From UBA4877 sp002399285 (GTDB lineage Bacteria > Bacillota > Thermoanaerobacteria > Thermoanaerobacterales > UBA4877), in assembly GCA_036771835.1 (NCBI GenBank), contig DAIPGN010000013.1:13330-77329 (forward strand): a stretch of DNA of 64,000 nt, read 5' to 3'. The notes beneath the pieces are model-generated. The model worked only from the letters and a program-made list of their open reading frames with translations. It was not told the DNA's origin and ran no database searches. This document shows, in pieces, positions 49,271 through 56,862 of the stretch; position 1 is the stretch's first letter, and each line of letters starts with the position of its first letter. Made by a program: the position numbers and the translations under genes.

Positions 49271-50698
49271 ATGTTGGAGGTGATCTACATAAAGAAGTAT
49301 ATATCGGTAATTATTGCATTGGTTACAGTGCTCTCCGTTATAACGATAACCGGCAGCGTCTATTGCTCGACGGCCGTCAATGTGCCCGTGCTCATGTATC
49401 ACGATATAAGAGAAGGGGCCGTAAAGCCGTCCGAGACTGGCGTCGTCGTAACGCCGGAGACTTTCAAAGAACAGATGGAGTATTTGAAACTGGCTGGATA
49501 CCACACCATTAATGTGGATCAATATATAAATTTTATGAAGAACAAAGGGTCCCTTCCCGCCGATCCTATAATGATAACCTTTGACGACGGCTATGAAAGC
49601 GGCTATAAATATGCGTATCCGATCCTGAAACAGCTGGGTATGAAGGGCGTGGTAAATGTGATCGTCTCGCAGACAAAGGGAGAGCCCAACTATCACTATT
49701 GGCCTCCGACACACCTCATCTGGGAACAGATGAAAGAGATGAGCGATTCGGGCGTGTTCGACATAGAGAGCCATACCTATGACCTTCACTACTATGCCTC
49801 CAACGGCAAGCGGAATTTACCCGCCGCCTCGGGGCAGATAAAGATAAACGGAAAACTGGAAAGCTATGATCACTATGTGGCCAGGGTGGGAAGCGATTTT
49901 AAAAGGTCAGCGTCCATGTTGGAGAAGAACACGGGGAAAAGGGTCAGGCTGCTGTCCTATCCCTATGGAGTAGGCAATGCCACTACCATACGACTGGCGA
50001 AGGAAGCCGGATATGAGGCCGTCTTTACCATCAAAGAGGGTGTGATGAGACCGCAAAACGACATCATGATGGGAAAGAGGGTAAAGGTAAAGGGCACGCA
50101 TACGGGATATGACATTGTGAGGAATATCTATAAGGACGGCGGCATAAAGACAAAACCGCCCTATTATGATCTCGAAAAACACTGGGCCGGCAAAGATGTA
50201 ATCCAGATGATGTCCAAGGGATATATGAAGGGTTATCCCGATAAGACCTTCAAACCTGATAATCCCGTTACGCGGGCGGAAATGGCCACAATGATCTCCT
50301 CGGTCTTCGGCGTAAAGGATAAGGCCGCGGCTCTGCCGTTTACCGATGTAAAACCCGATTCATGGTACTATGGCTCCGTCTCCTCCTGCTATGCGCACGG
50401 TCTCTTCACGTATTACGGGACCGCCTTCCGGCCGGACGCAAAGGCCACAAGGGAAGATGCCGCGGCTGCGATCGCGCCTTTTCTGCCTGATACGGCTTCT
50501 GCGGATCTTTCCTCATACAAGGATGCAGGGGAAGTCTCACAATATGCCAAGTCCGCCATACAAAAAGCCGTTGCCGCCGGGATAATCAAAGGAAGACAGG
50601 GCGGATACCTCTCGCCTAAAGGCAGCGTCACCAGAGCCGAGCTCGCCGTTATGATCGAAAGGGCGCTGAACCTCGGACATGATGCCGCCAACTTGTAG
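49271..50698 (+). CDS. Polysaccharide deacetylase with three SLH domains
   Basis: About 470 aa. A signal peptide (KKYISVIIALVTVLSVITITGSVYC) is followed by a NodB/CE4 domain: VPVLMYHDI, MITFDDGY (metal/base Asp pair, about residue 100) and SHTYDLHYY (metal His). Residues about 300-470 are three SLH units (EKHWAGKDVIQMMSKGYMKGYPD; FTDVKPDSWYYGSVSSCYAHG; YAKSAIQKAVAAGIIKGRQGG), anchoring it to secondary cell-wall polymer. It probably deacetylates peptidoglycan or wall glycan. The only good SD, GGAGGTGATC (49276-49285), precedes an ATA codon at 49289, not the ATG 49271 or GTG 49280 in frame, so the true start is uncertain. Confidence 0.9.
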   Translation: MLEVIYIKKYISVIIALVTVLSVITITGSVYCSTAVNVPVLMYHDIREGAVKPSETGVVVTPETFKEQMEYLKLAGYHTINVDQYINFMKNKGSLPADPIMITFDDGYESGYKYAYPILKQLGMKGVVNVIVSQTKGEPNYHYWPPTHLIWEQMKEMSDSGVFDIESHTYDLHYYASNGKRNLPAASGQIKINGKLESYDHYVARVGSDFKRSASMLEKNTGKRVRLLSYPYGVGNATTIRLAKEAGYEAVFTIKEGVMRPQNDIMMGKRVKVKGTHTGYDIVRNIYKDGGIKTKPPYYDLEKHWAGKDVIQMMSKGYMKGYPDKTFKPDNPVTRAEMATMISSVFGVKDKAAALPFTDVKPDSWYYGSVSSCYAHGLFTYYGTAFRPDAKATREDAAAAIAPFLPDTASADLSSYKDAGEVSQYAKSAIQKAVAAGIIKGRQGGYLSPKGSVTRAELAVMIERALNLGHDAANL

Positions 50699-50764
50699 AT
50701 AAAATCGTAAAAAGTACTTGCATAGCAAAAAGACTCATGCTATAATATCATACGTCAGTGAAAT

Positions 50765-50838
50765 TGCGGGATTGTGTAATGGTAGCACTCATGACTCTGG
50801 ATCATGCTGTCTAGGTTCGAATCCTAGTCCCGCAGCCA
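50765..50838 (+). tRNA. tRNA-Gln (anticodon CTG)
   Basis: Acceptor TGCGGGA pairs with TCCCGCA, discriminator G, CCA encoded. D arm GTG/CAC with AATGGTAG loop; anticodon stem CATGA/TCATG with loop CTCTGGA giving CTG; T arm CTAGG-TTCGAAT-CCTAG. The U1-A72 pair is typical of glutamine tRNA. Confidence 0.95.
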
Positions 50839-50846
50839 TTATATAC

Positions 50847-50922
50847 GGCCCTCTGGTCTAGCGGCCTAGGACGCCGCCCTCTCACGGCGGTAACAGGGGT
50901 TCAAATCCCCTGGGGGCTACCA
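50847..50922 (+). tRNA. tRNA-Glu (anticodon CTC)
   Basis: Acceptor GGCCCTC pairs with GGGGGCT (G1-U72 wobble), then A and CCA. Anticodon arm CCGCC-CTCTCAC-GGCGG gives CTC; T arm AGGGG-TTCAAAT-CCCCT. It lies 8 bp after the tRNA-Gln and is probably on the same transcript. Confidence 0.94.
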
Positions 50923-51062
50923 CTCAATTTTACATTTCTAAGTGTGCCTAAACTCCAAATTTTTAATATAAATCCTAATAAAATGTTTTTGCACGTTTCT
51001 ATGGCCTTTTAATTATTTATAAGTAAAGAAGGCTTTATATTTAAGTATAAGAAGGAGGAATA

Positions 51063-51261
51063 GTGCAAAGGTGTAATATGATATTACATGCCCGGTATGT
51101 GGTGCAAAAGTAGATTGGTTTGATATTTGCGATATTGTGGATATTGAAATAACGGGCCTAAGGAAAAGGAAGGAGATCCATTAGGACCAAATAAAATGAC
51201 ATTAAGAGAAGCAAAAGAAGCTTATAGCACGGCGATACGCATCAAAGTCTATGTCGATTAA
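51063..51261 (+). pseudogene. Broken CPCC-type cysteine-rich protein gene
   Basis: A strong SD AAGGAGG (51052-51058) precedes GTG 51063 (MQRC). One frameshift later the +2 frame reads YDITCPVCGAKVDWFDICDI, and after a second frameshift near 51165-51172 the frame reads GDPLGPNKMTLREAKEAY, ending at TAA 51259. These pieces in order match small CPCC proteins (C-P-x-C-G ... Y/F-x-I-C ... G-x-N-x-x-S/T-L-x-E-A). The 3' end overlaps the truncated hicB on the other strand. Non-functional by at least two indels. Confidence 0.6.
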
Positions 51262-51483
51262 GGTCGCTATTTCATCAGGTTTATGATCGACAGCCGGCTT
51301 TGACGGTTTCGGTACTGTACGGCCTGCGTCCTGTTCCGCAATTCCCCATATACCTATGGCGTCCCGCGCCATATTGATTGCCTCTGAAACATTATGCCCT
51401 TGAGTGTTTATACCGAGATCAGGGATAGATACTACATATCCGATTTTTGCCGGTGTGAGAATAACAGGGTAAACATATTTCAT
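51202..51483 (-). CDS. HicB-family antitoxin, C-terminally truncated, without HicA
   Basis: 93 aa. MKYVYPVILTPAKIGYVVSIPDLGINTQGHNVSEAINMARDAIGIWGIAEQDAG is the HicB partial RNase H-like fold, and ATLIDIDFDAYRR is where full-length proteins continue into a ribbon-helix-helix DNA-binding domain. Here the frame runs into the CPCC pseudogene and ends with AISFFCFS. Full members are around 130 aa. No hicA toxin gene is adjacent upstream. SD GGAGGTG is intact and the promoter/operator is preserved, so it is probably expressed. Confidence 0.8.
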   Translation of the reverse strand: MKYVYPVILTPAKIGYVVSIPDLGINTQGHNVSEAINMARDAIGIWGIAEQDAGRTVPKPSKPAVDHKPDEIATLIDIDFDAYRRAISFFCFS

Positions 51484-51524
51484 GGAAACACCTCCATGAT
51501 AACGGTTTCTATATCCTCACCCAT

Positions 51525-51554
51525 GATTATACGCATTTAATACGTATAATCAAG
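51525..51554 (-). promoter_or_regulatory. hicB promoter overlapping a 9-bp inverted repeat
   Basis: On the minus strand TTGATT (51553-51548), 16 bp, TATAAT (51531-51526). The arms GATTATACG (51525-51533) and CGTATAATC (51543-51551) form a perfect inverted repeat over the promoter, as expected for an autoregulatory antitoxin operator. Confidence 0.6.
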
Positions 51555-51563
51555 CGGGGCACA

Positions 51564-51603
51564 AATTAAAACAGAGAGGCTTAGCTTCCCTGTTTTAATT
51601 TTA
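51564..51603. terminator. Bidirectional terminator upstream of hicB
   Basis: AATTAAAACAG (51564-51574) and CTGTTTTAATT (51590-51600) form a perfect 11-bp stem, T/A-rich outside on both strands. It ends the minus-strand transcript of the next small gene. Confidence 0.75.
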
Positions 51604-51690
51604 AGTAAAGGTATATAGATCATCTTTAAATTTGGTACTCTGCCGCATGGGGGGCAACTGATATAACCTCCGCTGTTTTCCGCGTCAAAC

Positions 51691-51879
51691 TCAGTTTATG
51701 AGACTCTTGTCCTCGCCGTTGATCTCATTTTCTATCTCCGATGACTTTAGAGCTATGTCCGATTTGGTTATGATGCCTTTATCTATAAGACTCTCTATGA
51801 TGCTTATTATTGCCAGCGTATTTTTGTAATCCGTCTCCTTCAGCCTGGCCAGCTGTGCGTAAATATCCAATTCTCTCAC
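51691..51879 (-). CDS. Small hypothetical helical protein
   Basis: 62 aa from GTG 51879 (MRELDIYAQLARLKETDYKNTLAI) with a strong SD AAAAGGAGG. Predicted two helices: ETDYKNTLAIISIIESLIDKG and SDIALKSSEIENEIN. No Cys, no membrane segment, no recognised family. The excellent ribosome site supports it being real. Confidence 0.6.
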   Translation of the reverse strand: MRELDIYAQLARLKETDYKNTLAIISIIESLIDKGIITKSDIALKSSEIENEINGEDKSLIN

Positions 51880-52149
51880 TGCGCCTTCCTCCTTTTAAGT
51901 AATTATTTCCAGCATGAATGATTATTATGCACAGATGGAAGGGAGAAGCGTGCAAAACTTATCTTTCGATTTCGCAAAAAACCGTATCTATGATCTCATC
52001 CAACAAATCGTCGGGGATGCATTTAAACCAGAAAAAGGAAACATTAATAAAATATTTTAAAAAAGTCTTAAGGAAAAGCAGGAATACATTATCTTTTGTC
52101 GTATCTATTATATAGACTTAATAAAAACACTTAAGAAAGTGAGCATAAA
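51880..52149. other. Intergenic region before the ROK operon
   Basis: A 65-codon open frame (51918-52115) lacks a ribosome site and is not convincing. TTGTCG and TATTATAT near 52097-52112 may be promoter parts but are too close together for a standard pair. CACTT-AAGA-AAGTG (52129-52142) is a small hairpin next to the start codon. Confidence 0.4.
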
Positions 52150-53340
52150 ATGAATAATCTTATACCGGTCAGCTATAAACTATTAAAGGGAATGAACGAG
52201 TCTTTGATATTGAATGAGATCAGGGAAAAGGGGCCTATTTCCAGGTCTGATATCGCCAAACTGACCAACCTCACTCCGCCGACGGTCACCAATATCACCA
52301 ACCGCCTGCTGGATTCGGGGTTTGTGTTTGAATATATGGTGGGAGAGTCCAACGGCGGAAGGCCGCCGGTGCTGCTGCGGATTAATCCCGGGGCGTTCAA
52401 CATAATCGTGGTGCACGTGAGCTCCAACAGGATAGACGCATATCTCACCGATGCGGAGCTGAATGTGAAAACCAGCCTGGCCGAAAACATCACTCCCTCC
52501 AAGGACAGGGAATGGATAATGGATAAGGCCGAGGGCTTCATATCCCGCTTAAAGGATGAGGCCGGCAGGGAGGTCGACGGGATAGGCTTTGTGATCCACG
52601 GCCCGGCCAAGTCGCGGGAAGGCATTTCGCTCTTCGCCCCCAATCTGGGGTGGAGAAACGTACCGGTAAAGTCCATAATCGAGGACAGGTTCAATATCCC
52701 CGTGTATGTGGAGAACGACGTCAGGGCCATGGCCCTGGGAGAATACCGTTACGGAGCCGCGAAGGACGCCGGGGATATGGTATTTCTCAAGGTGGGATAC
52801 GGCCTGGGGTCCGCCATCATATTGAACGGCAGCATCTACGGCGGCGTCAATGACAGCGCCGGAGAGATAGGCCATACCACCATAGACATATCCGGCCCCA
52901 AATGCAGCTGCGGAAACTACGGTTGCTTTGAGGCCATGGCCTCGGAACATGCTCTGGTCCTGCGCTTCATAAAGGCGGTCAAGGAGGGGCAGTATTCGTC
53001 CGCAGCGGGAAAGTCCGCAAATCCCGACGAAATAACGCCCGCCGATATATACGCCGCGGCGAGGGAGGGAGACGGCCTGGCCGTTTCCGCCATCAGCCAG
53101 GAGGCCACCTACCTCGGCATAGGCATAGCCAATATCCTCAATATCTTCAATCCCGAAATGGTCGTCGTGGGCGGCGGCATAGCGCAGGCGAAGGATCTCA
53201 TCGAGGATAAGATGACGGATACGATAAGGGAAAGGGCGCTGGAGAGCTGCTATAAATCGGCCGATATAGTCTTTGCCCAGCTGGGCGACGGGGCGACCCT
53301 CAAGGGCGCCGCCGATATGGTATTGAGAGAAACGATATGA
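52150..53340 (+). CDS. ROK family transcriptional regulator (XylR/NagC type)
   Basis: 396 aa. A winged HTH (residues 18-62, LILNEIREKGPISRSDIAKLTNLTPPTVTNITNRLL) precedes the ROK domain: VYVENDVRAMALGEYRYG, VGYGLGSAIILNG, GEIGHTTIDISGPKCSCGNYGCFEAMAS with the CxCGxxGCxE zinc site, and EMVVVGGGIA. ROK regulators bind sugars or sugar phosphates. It leads an operon with a bisphosphate aldolase, PGI/PMI and a PfkB kinase and likely controls it. SD AAGAAAGTGAG. Confidence 0.92.
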   Translation: MNNLIPVSYKLLKGMNESLILNEIREKGPISRSDIAKLTNLTPPTVTNITNRLLDSGFVFEYMVGESNGGRPPVLLRINPGAFNIIVVHVSSNRIDAYLTDAELNVKTSLAENITPSKDREWIMDKAEGFISRLKDEAGREVDGIGFVIHGPAKSREGISLFAPNLGWRNVPVKSIIEDRFNIPVYVENDVRAMALGEYRYGAAKDAGDMVFLKVGYGLGSAIILNGSIYGGVNDSAGEIGHTTIDISGPKCSCGNYGCFEAMASEHALVLRFIKAVKEGQYSSAAGKSANPDEITPADIYAAAREGDGLAVSAISQEATYLGIGIANILNIFNPEMVVVGGGIAQAKDLIEDKMTDTIRERALESCYKSADIVFAQLGDGATLKGAADMVLRETI

Positions 53341-53353
53341 GGAGTGATAAAAG

Positions 53354-54202
53354 ATGATATCTTCTAAAGAAATTTTGATAAAGGCACGGGACGGCAGCTA
53401 TGCGGTTGCGGCGTTCAACATACACAACCTCGAGACATTAAAGTCGGTGGCGCAGGCTGCCGCAGATTTGAATGCTCCGCTGATACTGCAGACCACGCCG
53501 GGTACGGTAAGGCATGCGGGTTTGAAATACCTTGCCGCCATGGCAAACGCGGCTTCGCAGGAAAACGGCATACCCATAGCCCTGCATCTAGACCATGCCG
53601 AAGACGTTGGCTTGATCAAAGAGTGCATAGACGGGGGTTATACATCCGTGATGTACGACGGCTCCAAGCTGCCCTTTGAGCGCAACATAGCCGTGACCAG
53701 AGAGACCGTGGAGTATGCCCATGCGAGAGGCGTGCAGGTGGAGGCGGAGCTGGGCAGGCTGGGCGGCAGGGAGGAAAACATAGACGTATCCGATTATGAG
53801 TCGTCGCTTACGGACCCCGAAGCGGCAGTGCAGTTTGCCGAGGAAACCGGCATAGATTCGCTGGCCGTGGCCATAGGCACCGCCCATGGGCTGTATAAGG
53901 GAACGCCCAAGCTGGATTATGAAAGGCTGAAGCAGATAAAGAGCAGGGTGGAGATACCCCTGGTGCTCCACGGCGCCTCGGACGTACCCGACGAGATGAT
54001 AATCAAGGCGGTAGACTGCGGTATAAATAAGATAAATATAGCTACGGATATAAAAATCGCCTTTGTCAACGCACTCAGGCAGTATCTGGCGGAACATCCC
54101 GATGAGAATGACCCCAGAAAGTATTTTTCCACCGCCATGGATGCCGTGAAGCAGGTGGCGGAGCACAAGATAGGCATTGCGGGATGCAAAAACAAAGCAT
54201 AG
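53354..54202 (+). CDS. Class II fructose/tagatose-bisphosphate aldolase
   Basis: 282 aa. FNIHNLETLKSVAQAAADLNAPLILQTTPGT, IPIALHLDHAEDVGLIKECIDGGYTSVMYDGS (catalytic Asp and Zn His), VQVEAELGRLGGRE, AIGTAHGLYKG (Zn His) and LVLHGASDVPDEMI (Zn His and Gly loop) make a complete class II site of the KbaY/GatY-FbaA kind. The P-D-E and QTTPG features favour the tagatose-type subgroup. It splits ketose-1,6-bisphosphate into triose phosphates, working after the PfkB kinase of the same operon. SD GAGGAGTGAT region just after the ROK stop. Confidence 0.9.
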   Translation: MISSKEILIKARDGSYAVAAFNIHNLETLKSVAQAAADLNAPLILQTTPGTVRHAGLKYLAAMANAASQENGIPIALHLDHAEDVGLIKECIDGGYTSVMYDGSKLPFERNIAVTRETVEYAHARGVQVEAELGRLGGREENIDVSDYESSLTDPEAAVQFAEETGIDSLAVAIGTAHGLYKGTPKLDYERLKQIKSRVEIPLVLHGASDVPDEMIIKAVDCGINKINIATDIKIAFVNALRQYLAEHPDENDPRKYFSTAMDAVKQVAEHKIGIAGCKNKA

Positions 54203-54214
54203 GAGATGACGGCA

Positions 54215-55288
54215 GTGAATGTGGATCTGAATGATGCAAGAAGGATAAGGGAGATAGATACCATGGGCTCCGTGGAGTTTACGGAGCAGTATGATAGGCA
54301 GTTCGCCGAGGCTCTGGAGATGGCCCGGGGTTTTGAGGTGGGAGAGGCCGCGGGCAGGACCGATGAGATAGTGCTGATGGGGACGGGCGGAGGTTCTTCC
54401 GTGGCGGGAGGTTTTCTGCGCTCATACCTGTTTGACGAACTCAAGGCGCCCGTGATAGTGAATCAGGGCTACGATATACCGGCCTTTGTCGATGAGAATT
54501 CACTGGTTCTGGTAGTGTCGCACTCGGGGAATACCGAGGAGATCCTGAGCGCGTACGGCCAGGCCGCGCGGTCCGGCGCCCGCATGATAGCCATAACCTC
54601 CGGCGGGAAACTGGAGGATATGTGTAAAAAGGATAATATTCCCTGCCTTATAGTTCCCCACGATATAGGTCATCCGCGCAGGGATATAGGATATATCTTC
54701 GTGCCCATGCTGGTCATACTGAACAAACTCGGCCTTATAGACGACAAGACCGCAGACATAAAGGGCCTCATAGAGCTGCTCGGCACTCTCAAGCATGAGT
54801 ACGGCGCGGATGTGCCCGTGGACAAAAATATTGCAAAGCAGATAGCTATGGAGCTCTACGGCCACATACCGCTGATCTACGGCTCGCTGGACTGCTACGA
54901 CTCCGTGGCCTGGCGCTGGAAGAACCAGTTCGGCGAGAACGGTAAGCTGATGGCCTTCTACAACGTCATACCCAATCTGCATCATGACGAGGCGGTCGGC
55001 TGGGATATGCCGCAGGCCGAGATGAAAAAGCTCTATCTCATCATGCTGAGGGACGACGTTTTAGACGGCGGCAGGATAAGCAAGAGGAAGGATATAACCG
55101 CCGGCATGTTAAGGGAGAGGATGGGAGGAGTGAGAGAGGTATACGCCACTGGAGACGGCACCCTTGCCCGCATGTTTTCCCTCATATACCTCGGCGACTT
55201 CGTGACGCTCTATACCCCCATATACAGAGGAGTAGACCCCACGCCGGTGGATGTGGTGAATTACTTTAAGGAGAAGATGGCCCAATGA
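54215..55288 (+). CDS. Bifunctional phosphoglucose/phosphomannose isomerase (SIS domain)
   Basis: 357 aa from GTG 54215 (MNVDLNDARRIREIDTMGSVEF), 9 nt after AGGAG; the in-frame ATG 54206 touches the SD. The first SIS domain has GTGGGSSVAGGFLRSY and VVSHSGNTEEILS (phosphate-binding). The bact-PGI_C half has WKNQFGENGKLMAFYNVIPNLHHDEAVGW, where the E and HH/E residues act in isomerisation, as in archaeal and thermophile PGI/PMI. It interconverts Fru-6-P with Glc-6-P and Man-6-P. It could feed Man-6-P to the phosphomannomutase at 44.2 kb. Overlaps the next gene by 4 nt. Confidence 0.88.
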   Translation: MNVDLNDARRIREIDTMGSVEFTEQYDRQFAEALEMARGFEVGEAAGRTDEIVLMGTGGGSSVAGGFLRSYLFDELKAPVIVNQGYDIPAFVDENSLVLVVSHSGNTEEILSAYGQAARSGARMIAITSGGKLEDMCKKDNIPCLIVPHDIGHPRRDIGYIFVPMLVILNKLGLIDDKTADIKGLIELLGTLKHEYGADVPVDKNIAKQIAMELYGHIPLIYGSLDCYDSVAWRWKNQFGENGKLMAFYNVIPNLHHDEAVGWDMPQAEMKKLYLIMLRDDVLDGGRISKRKDITAGMLRERMGGVREVYATGDGTLARMFSLIYLGDFVTLYTPIYRGVDPTPVDVVNYFKEKMAQ

Positions 55289-56217
55289 TCCTGACCGTGA
55301 CCCTCAATGCGTCGGTAGATAAGGCCTACATAGTGGAAGGCTTTGAAACGGGTAGGGTGCAGAGGGTAAAGCAGGTATCCGCTACGGCGGGAGGCAAGGG
55401 ACTGAACGTGGCGCGGGTAGTCGCCGCGCTGGGTGAGGAGGTTGCCGCCACAGGCTTTGCCGGGGGGTATTCCGGCGAGTTTATAAAGCGCGGGCTGGAT
55501 GAAGGCGTCATAGGGAATGAATTTGTCAGTACCCCATTTGAGACGAGAACCTGTATCAATATAATAGATGAACTATCCGGGCTCCAGACAGAACTGCTGG
55601 AACCCGGCCCCCTCCTTGACAAGTCTTATGAGGAGAGGTTTAAGGAAAAATATCTGCCGCTGCTTGACACAAGTGACGTAATAGTCATATCGGGCAGTAT
55701 GCCGAGAGGGATAAGCACGGATTTTTATGCGCAGCTCATCGGCCTGGCCAAGCAAAAGGGCCGCAGGGTGATCCTGGATACCAGCGGCAGGTATCTTACG
55801 GAAGGAGCCAAGGCCGGGCCCGCAGTCATAAAACCCAATAGATCCGAAGCGGAGGATATATCGGGCAAACAAATAAAAGATGAGCAGGATATAATAGACA
55901 TAATGAAAACGTTTATCGACGGCGGGGTGGAGACCGCATTCATCACGCTGGGTGCGGAAGGCGGCTATGCGTCGGCAGGCGGCAGGGTATACAGGTATCT
56001 TCCGCCCAGGATAGAAGCGGCGAACGCCGTGGGCAGCGGCGACGCCATGGCGGCAGGCCTGGCCGTAGCCATGCACCGGGGCTACACCGACGTGGAAGCC
56101 ATACGGCTGGCAGCGGCGGCTTCGGCAGCCAACGCTATGACGAAGGGCACGGGATGCGTGCATAGACGGGATGTGGAGATCCTGCTGGATCAAGTCAATG
56201 TTATGCAATTAACATAG
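55285..56217 (+). CDS. PfkB-family hexose-phosphate kinase (1-phosphofructokinase/tagatose-6-phosphate kinase)
   Basis: 310 aa. ILTVTLNASVDKAYIVEGFETGRVQRV and SATAGGKGLNVARVVAALG are the FruK/LacC N-terminal signature; VIVISGSMPRGIS and the C-terminal ANAVGSGDAMAAGLAVA, with the catalytic Asp of GSGDAM, complete the site. It phosphorylates a ketose phosphate to the bisphosphate cleaved by the aldolase two genes upstream. ATGA overlap with the PGI/PMI stop indicates coupling. Fructose-1-P or tagatose-6-P as substrate cannot be separated by sight. Confidence 0.9.
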   Translation: MILTVTLNASVDKAYIVEGFETGRVQRVKQVSATAGGKGLNVARVVAALGEEVAATGFAGGYSGEFIKRGLDEGVIGNEFVSTPFETRTCINIIDELSGLQTELLEPGPLLDKSYEERFKEKYLPLLDTSDVIVISGSMPRGISTDFYAQLIGLAKQKGRRVILDTSGRYLTEGAKAGPAVIKPNRSEAEDISGKQIKDEQDIIDIMKTFIDGGVETAFITLGAEGGYASAGGRVYRYLPPRIEAANAVGSGDAMAAGLAVAMHRGYTDVEAIRLAAAASAANAMTKGTGCVHRRDVEILLDQVNVMQLT

Positions 56218-56862
56218 AGTTTGCAGTAACTATTAAATAAAAGGAGGTGATGCCTGGGAAAATGCATCTCGCATCATCGGACGGACCGCCAATAAAAATC
56301 ATATTCCATTGCTTACAGTCACCTCATTTTTTTCATTTCTACCAATACCTATGTGGAATTTTCCCAAATCAATTTGTCATACTACCACCAACTTTAGAAA
56401 ACCTGTGTTGAAACTCTGGTTTGAAAGATAAGAAGTACATAAAAGGATTGCTTAATGTGGGTATAAGTCTGCTAAACATAAGAATTAAGGAGTAAATTTG
56501 TCATGTATATAGAGTAAAAACAGTCATTCTGCTTGGAGAGACTTTATAGATAGATTAAAGGTATCAATCAGAAGTAAGAACTCATGCAGTAATGTATAAT
56601 TTAACTATCAGAAATCAGCAAAGGTCCTAGGACTGTCTGATTAGCATTATTGTGAAACGACTGAATAATATATAAGATTTTTTTAGGACAGATATATTTC
56701 AAATGCCTATGGTCTTTATTTTAATTGGGTGGGGAATAACTAGATATAAAATATTATTTACTATTTTGCAATATTGTTGAATAAGTCCTAAAATAAGCGG
56801 CTTGTACAAAAGCTGCCATAAGATTTGCATGAAATTTGCATGTATATCTTTATAGGAGTGAT
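56218..56862. other. Long AT-rich intergenic region, possible gene remnants
   Basis: 645 bp with no complete gene. GAGGTGA (56244-56250) and TCACCTC (56319-56325) followed by a T7 run could form a terminator with a 68-nt structured loop (inner GATGC/GCATC). Around 56420-56494 one frame reads LKDKKYIKGLLNVGISLLNI, and 56528-56580 reads WRDFIDRLKVSI, which look like decayed protein fragments but cannot be assigned. This stretch marks the change to an AT-richer style. Confidence 0.4.

Noticed and set aside
51600..51690. A minus-strand frame reading GGYISCPPCGRVPNLK downstream of the small GTG-started gene
   Set aside because: It resembles a zinc-ribbon fragment but has no start, and only one Cys pair; it could be a chance match or a tiny gene remnant.
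56244..56333. Riboswitch-like structured leader before the LevR-type gene
   Set aside because: The long-range stem with a T-run is 500 bp from the next gene and immediately follows the PfkB operon; a terminator is the simpler reading.
56814..56829. TGCCAT-N5-TTGCA upstream of the LevR-type gene as a second sigma-54 promoter
   Set aside because: The invariant GG of the -24 element is not present, so it is much weaker than the match at 59885.
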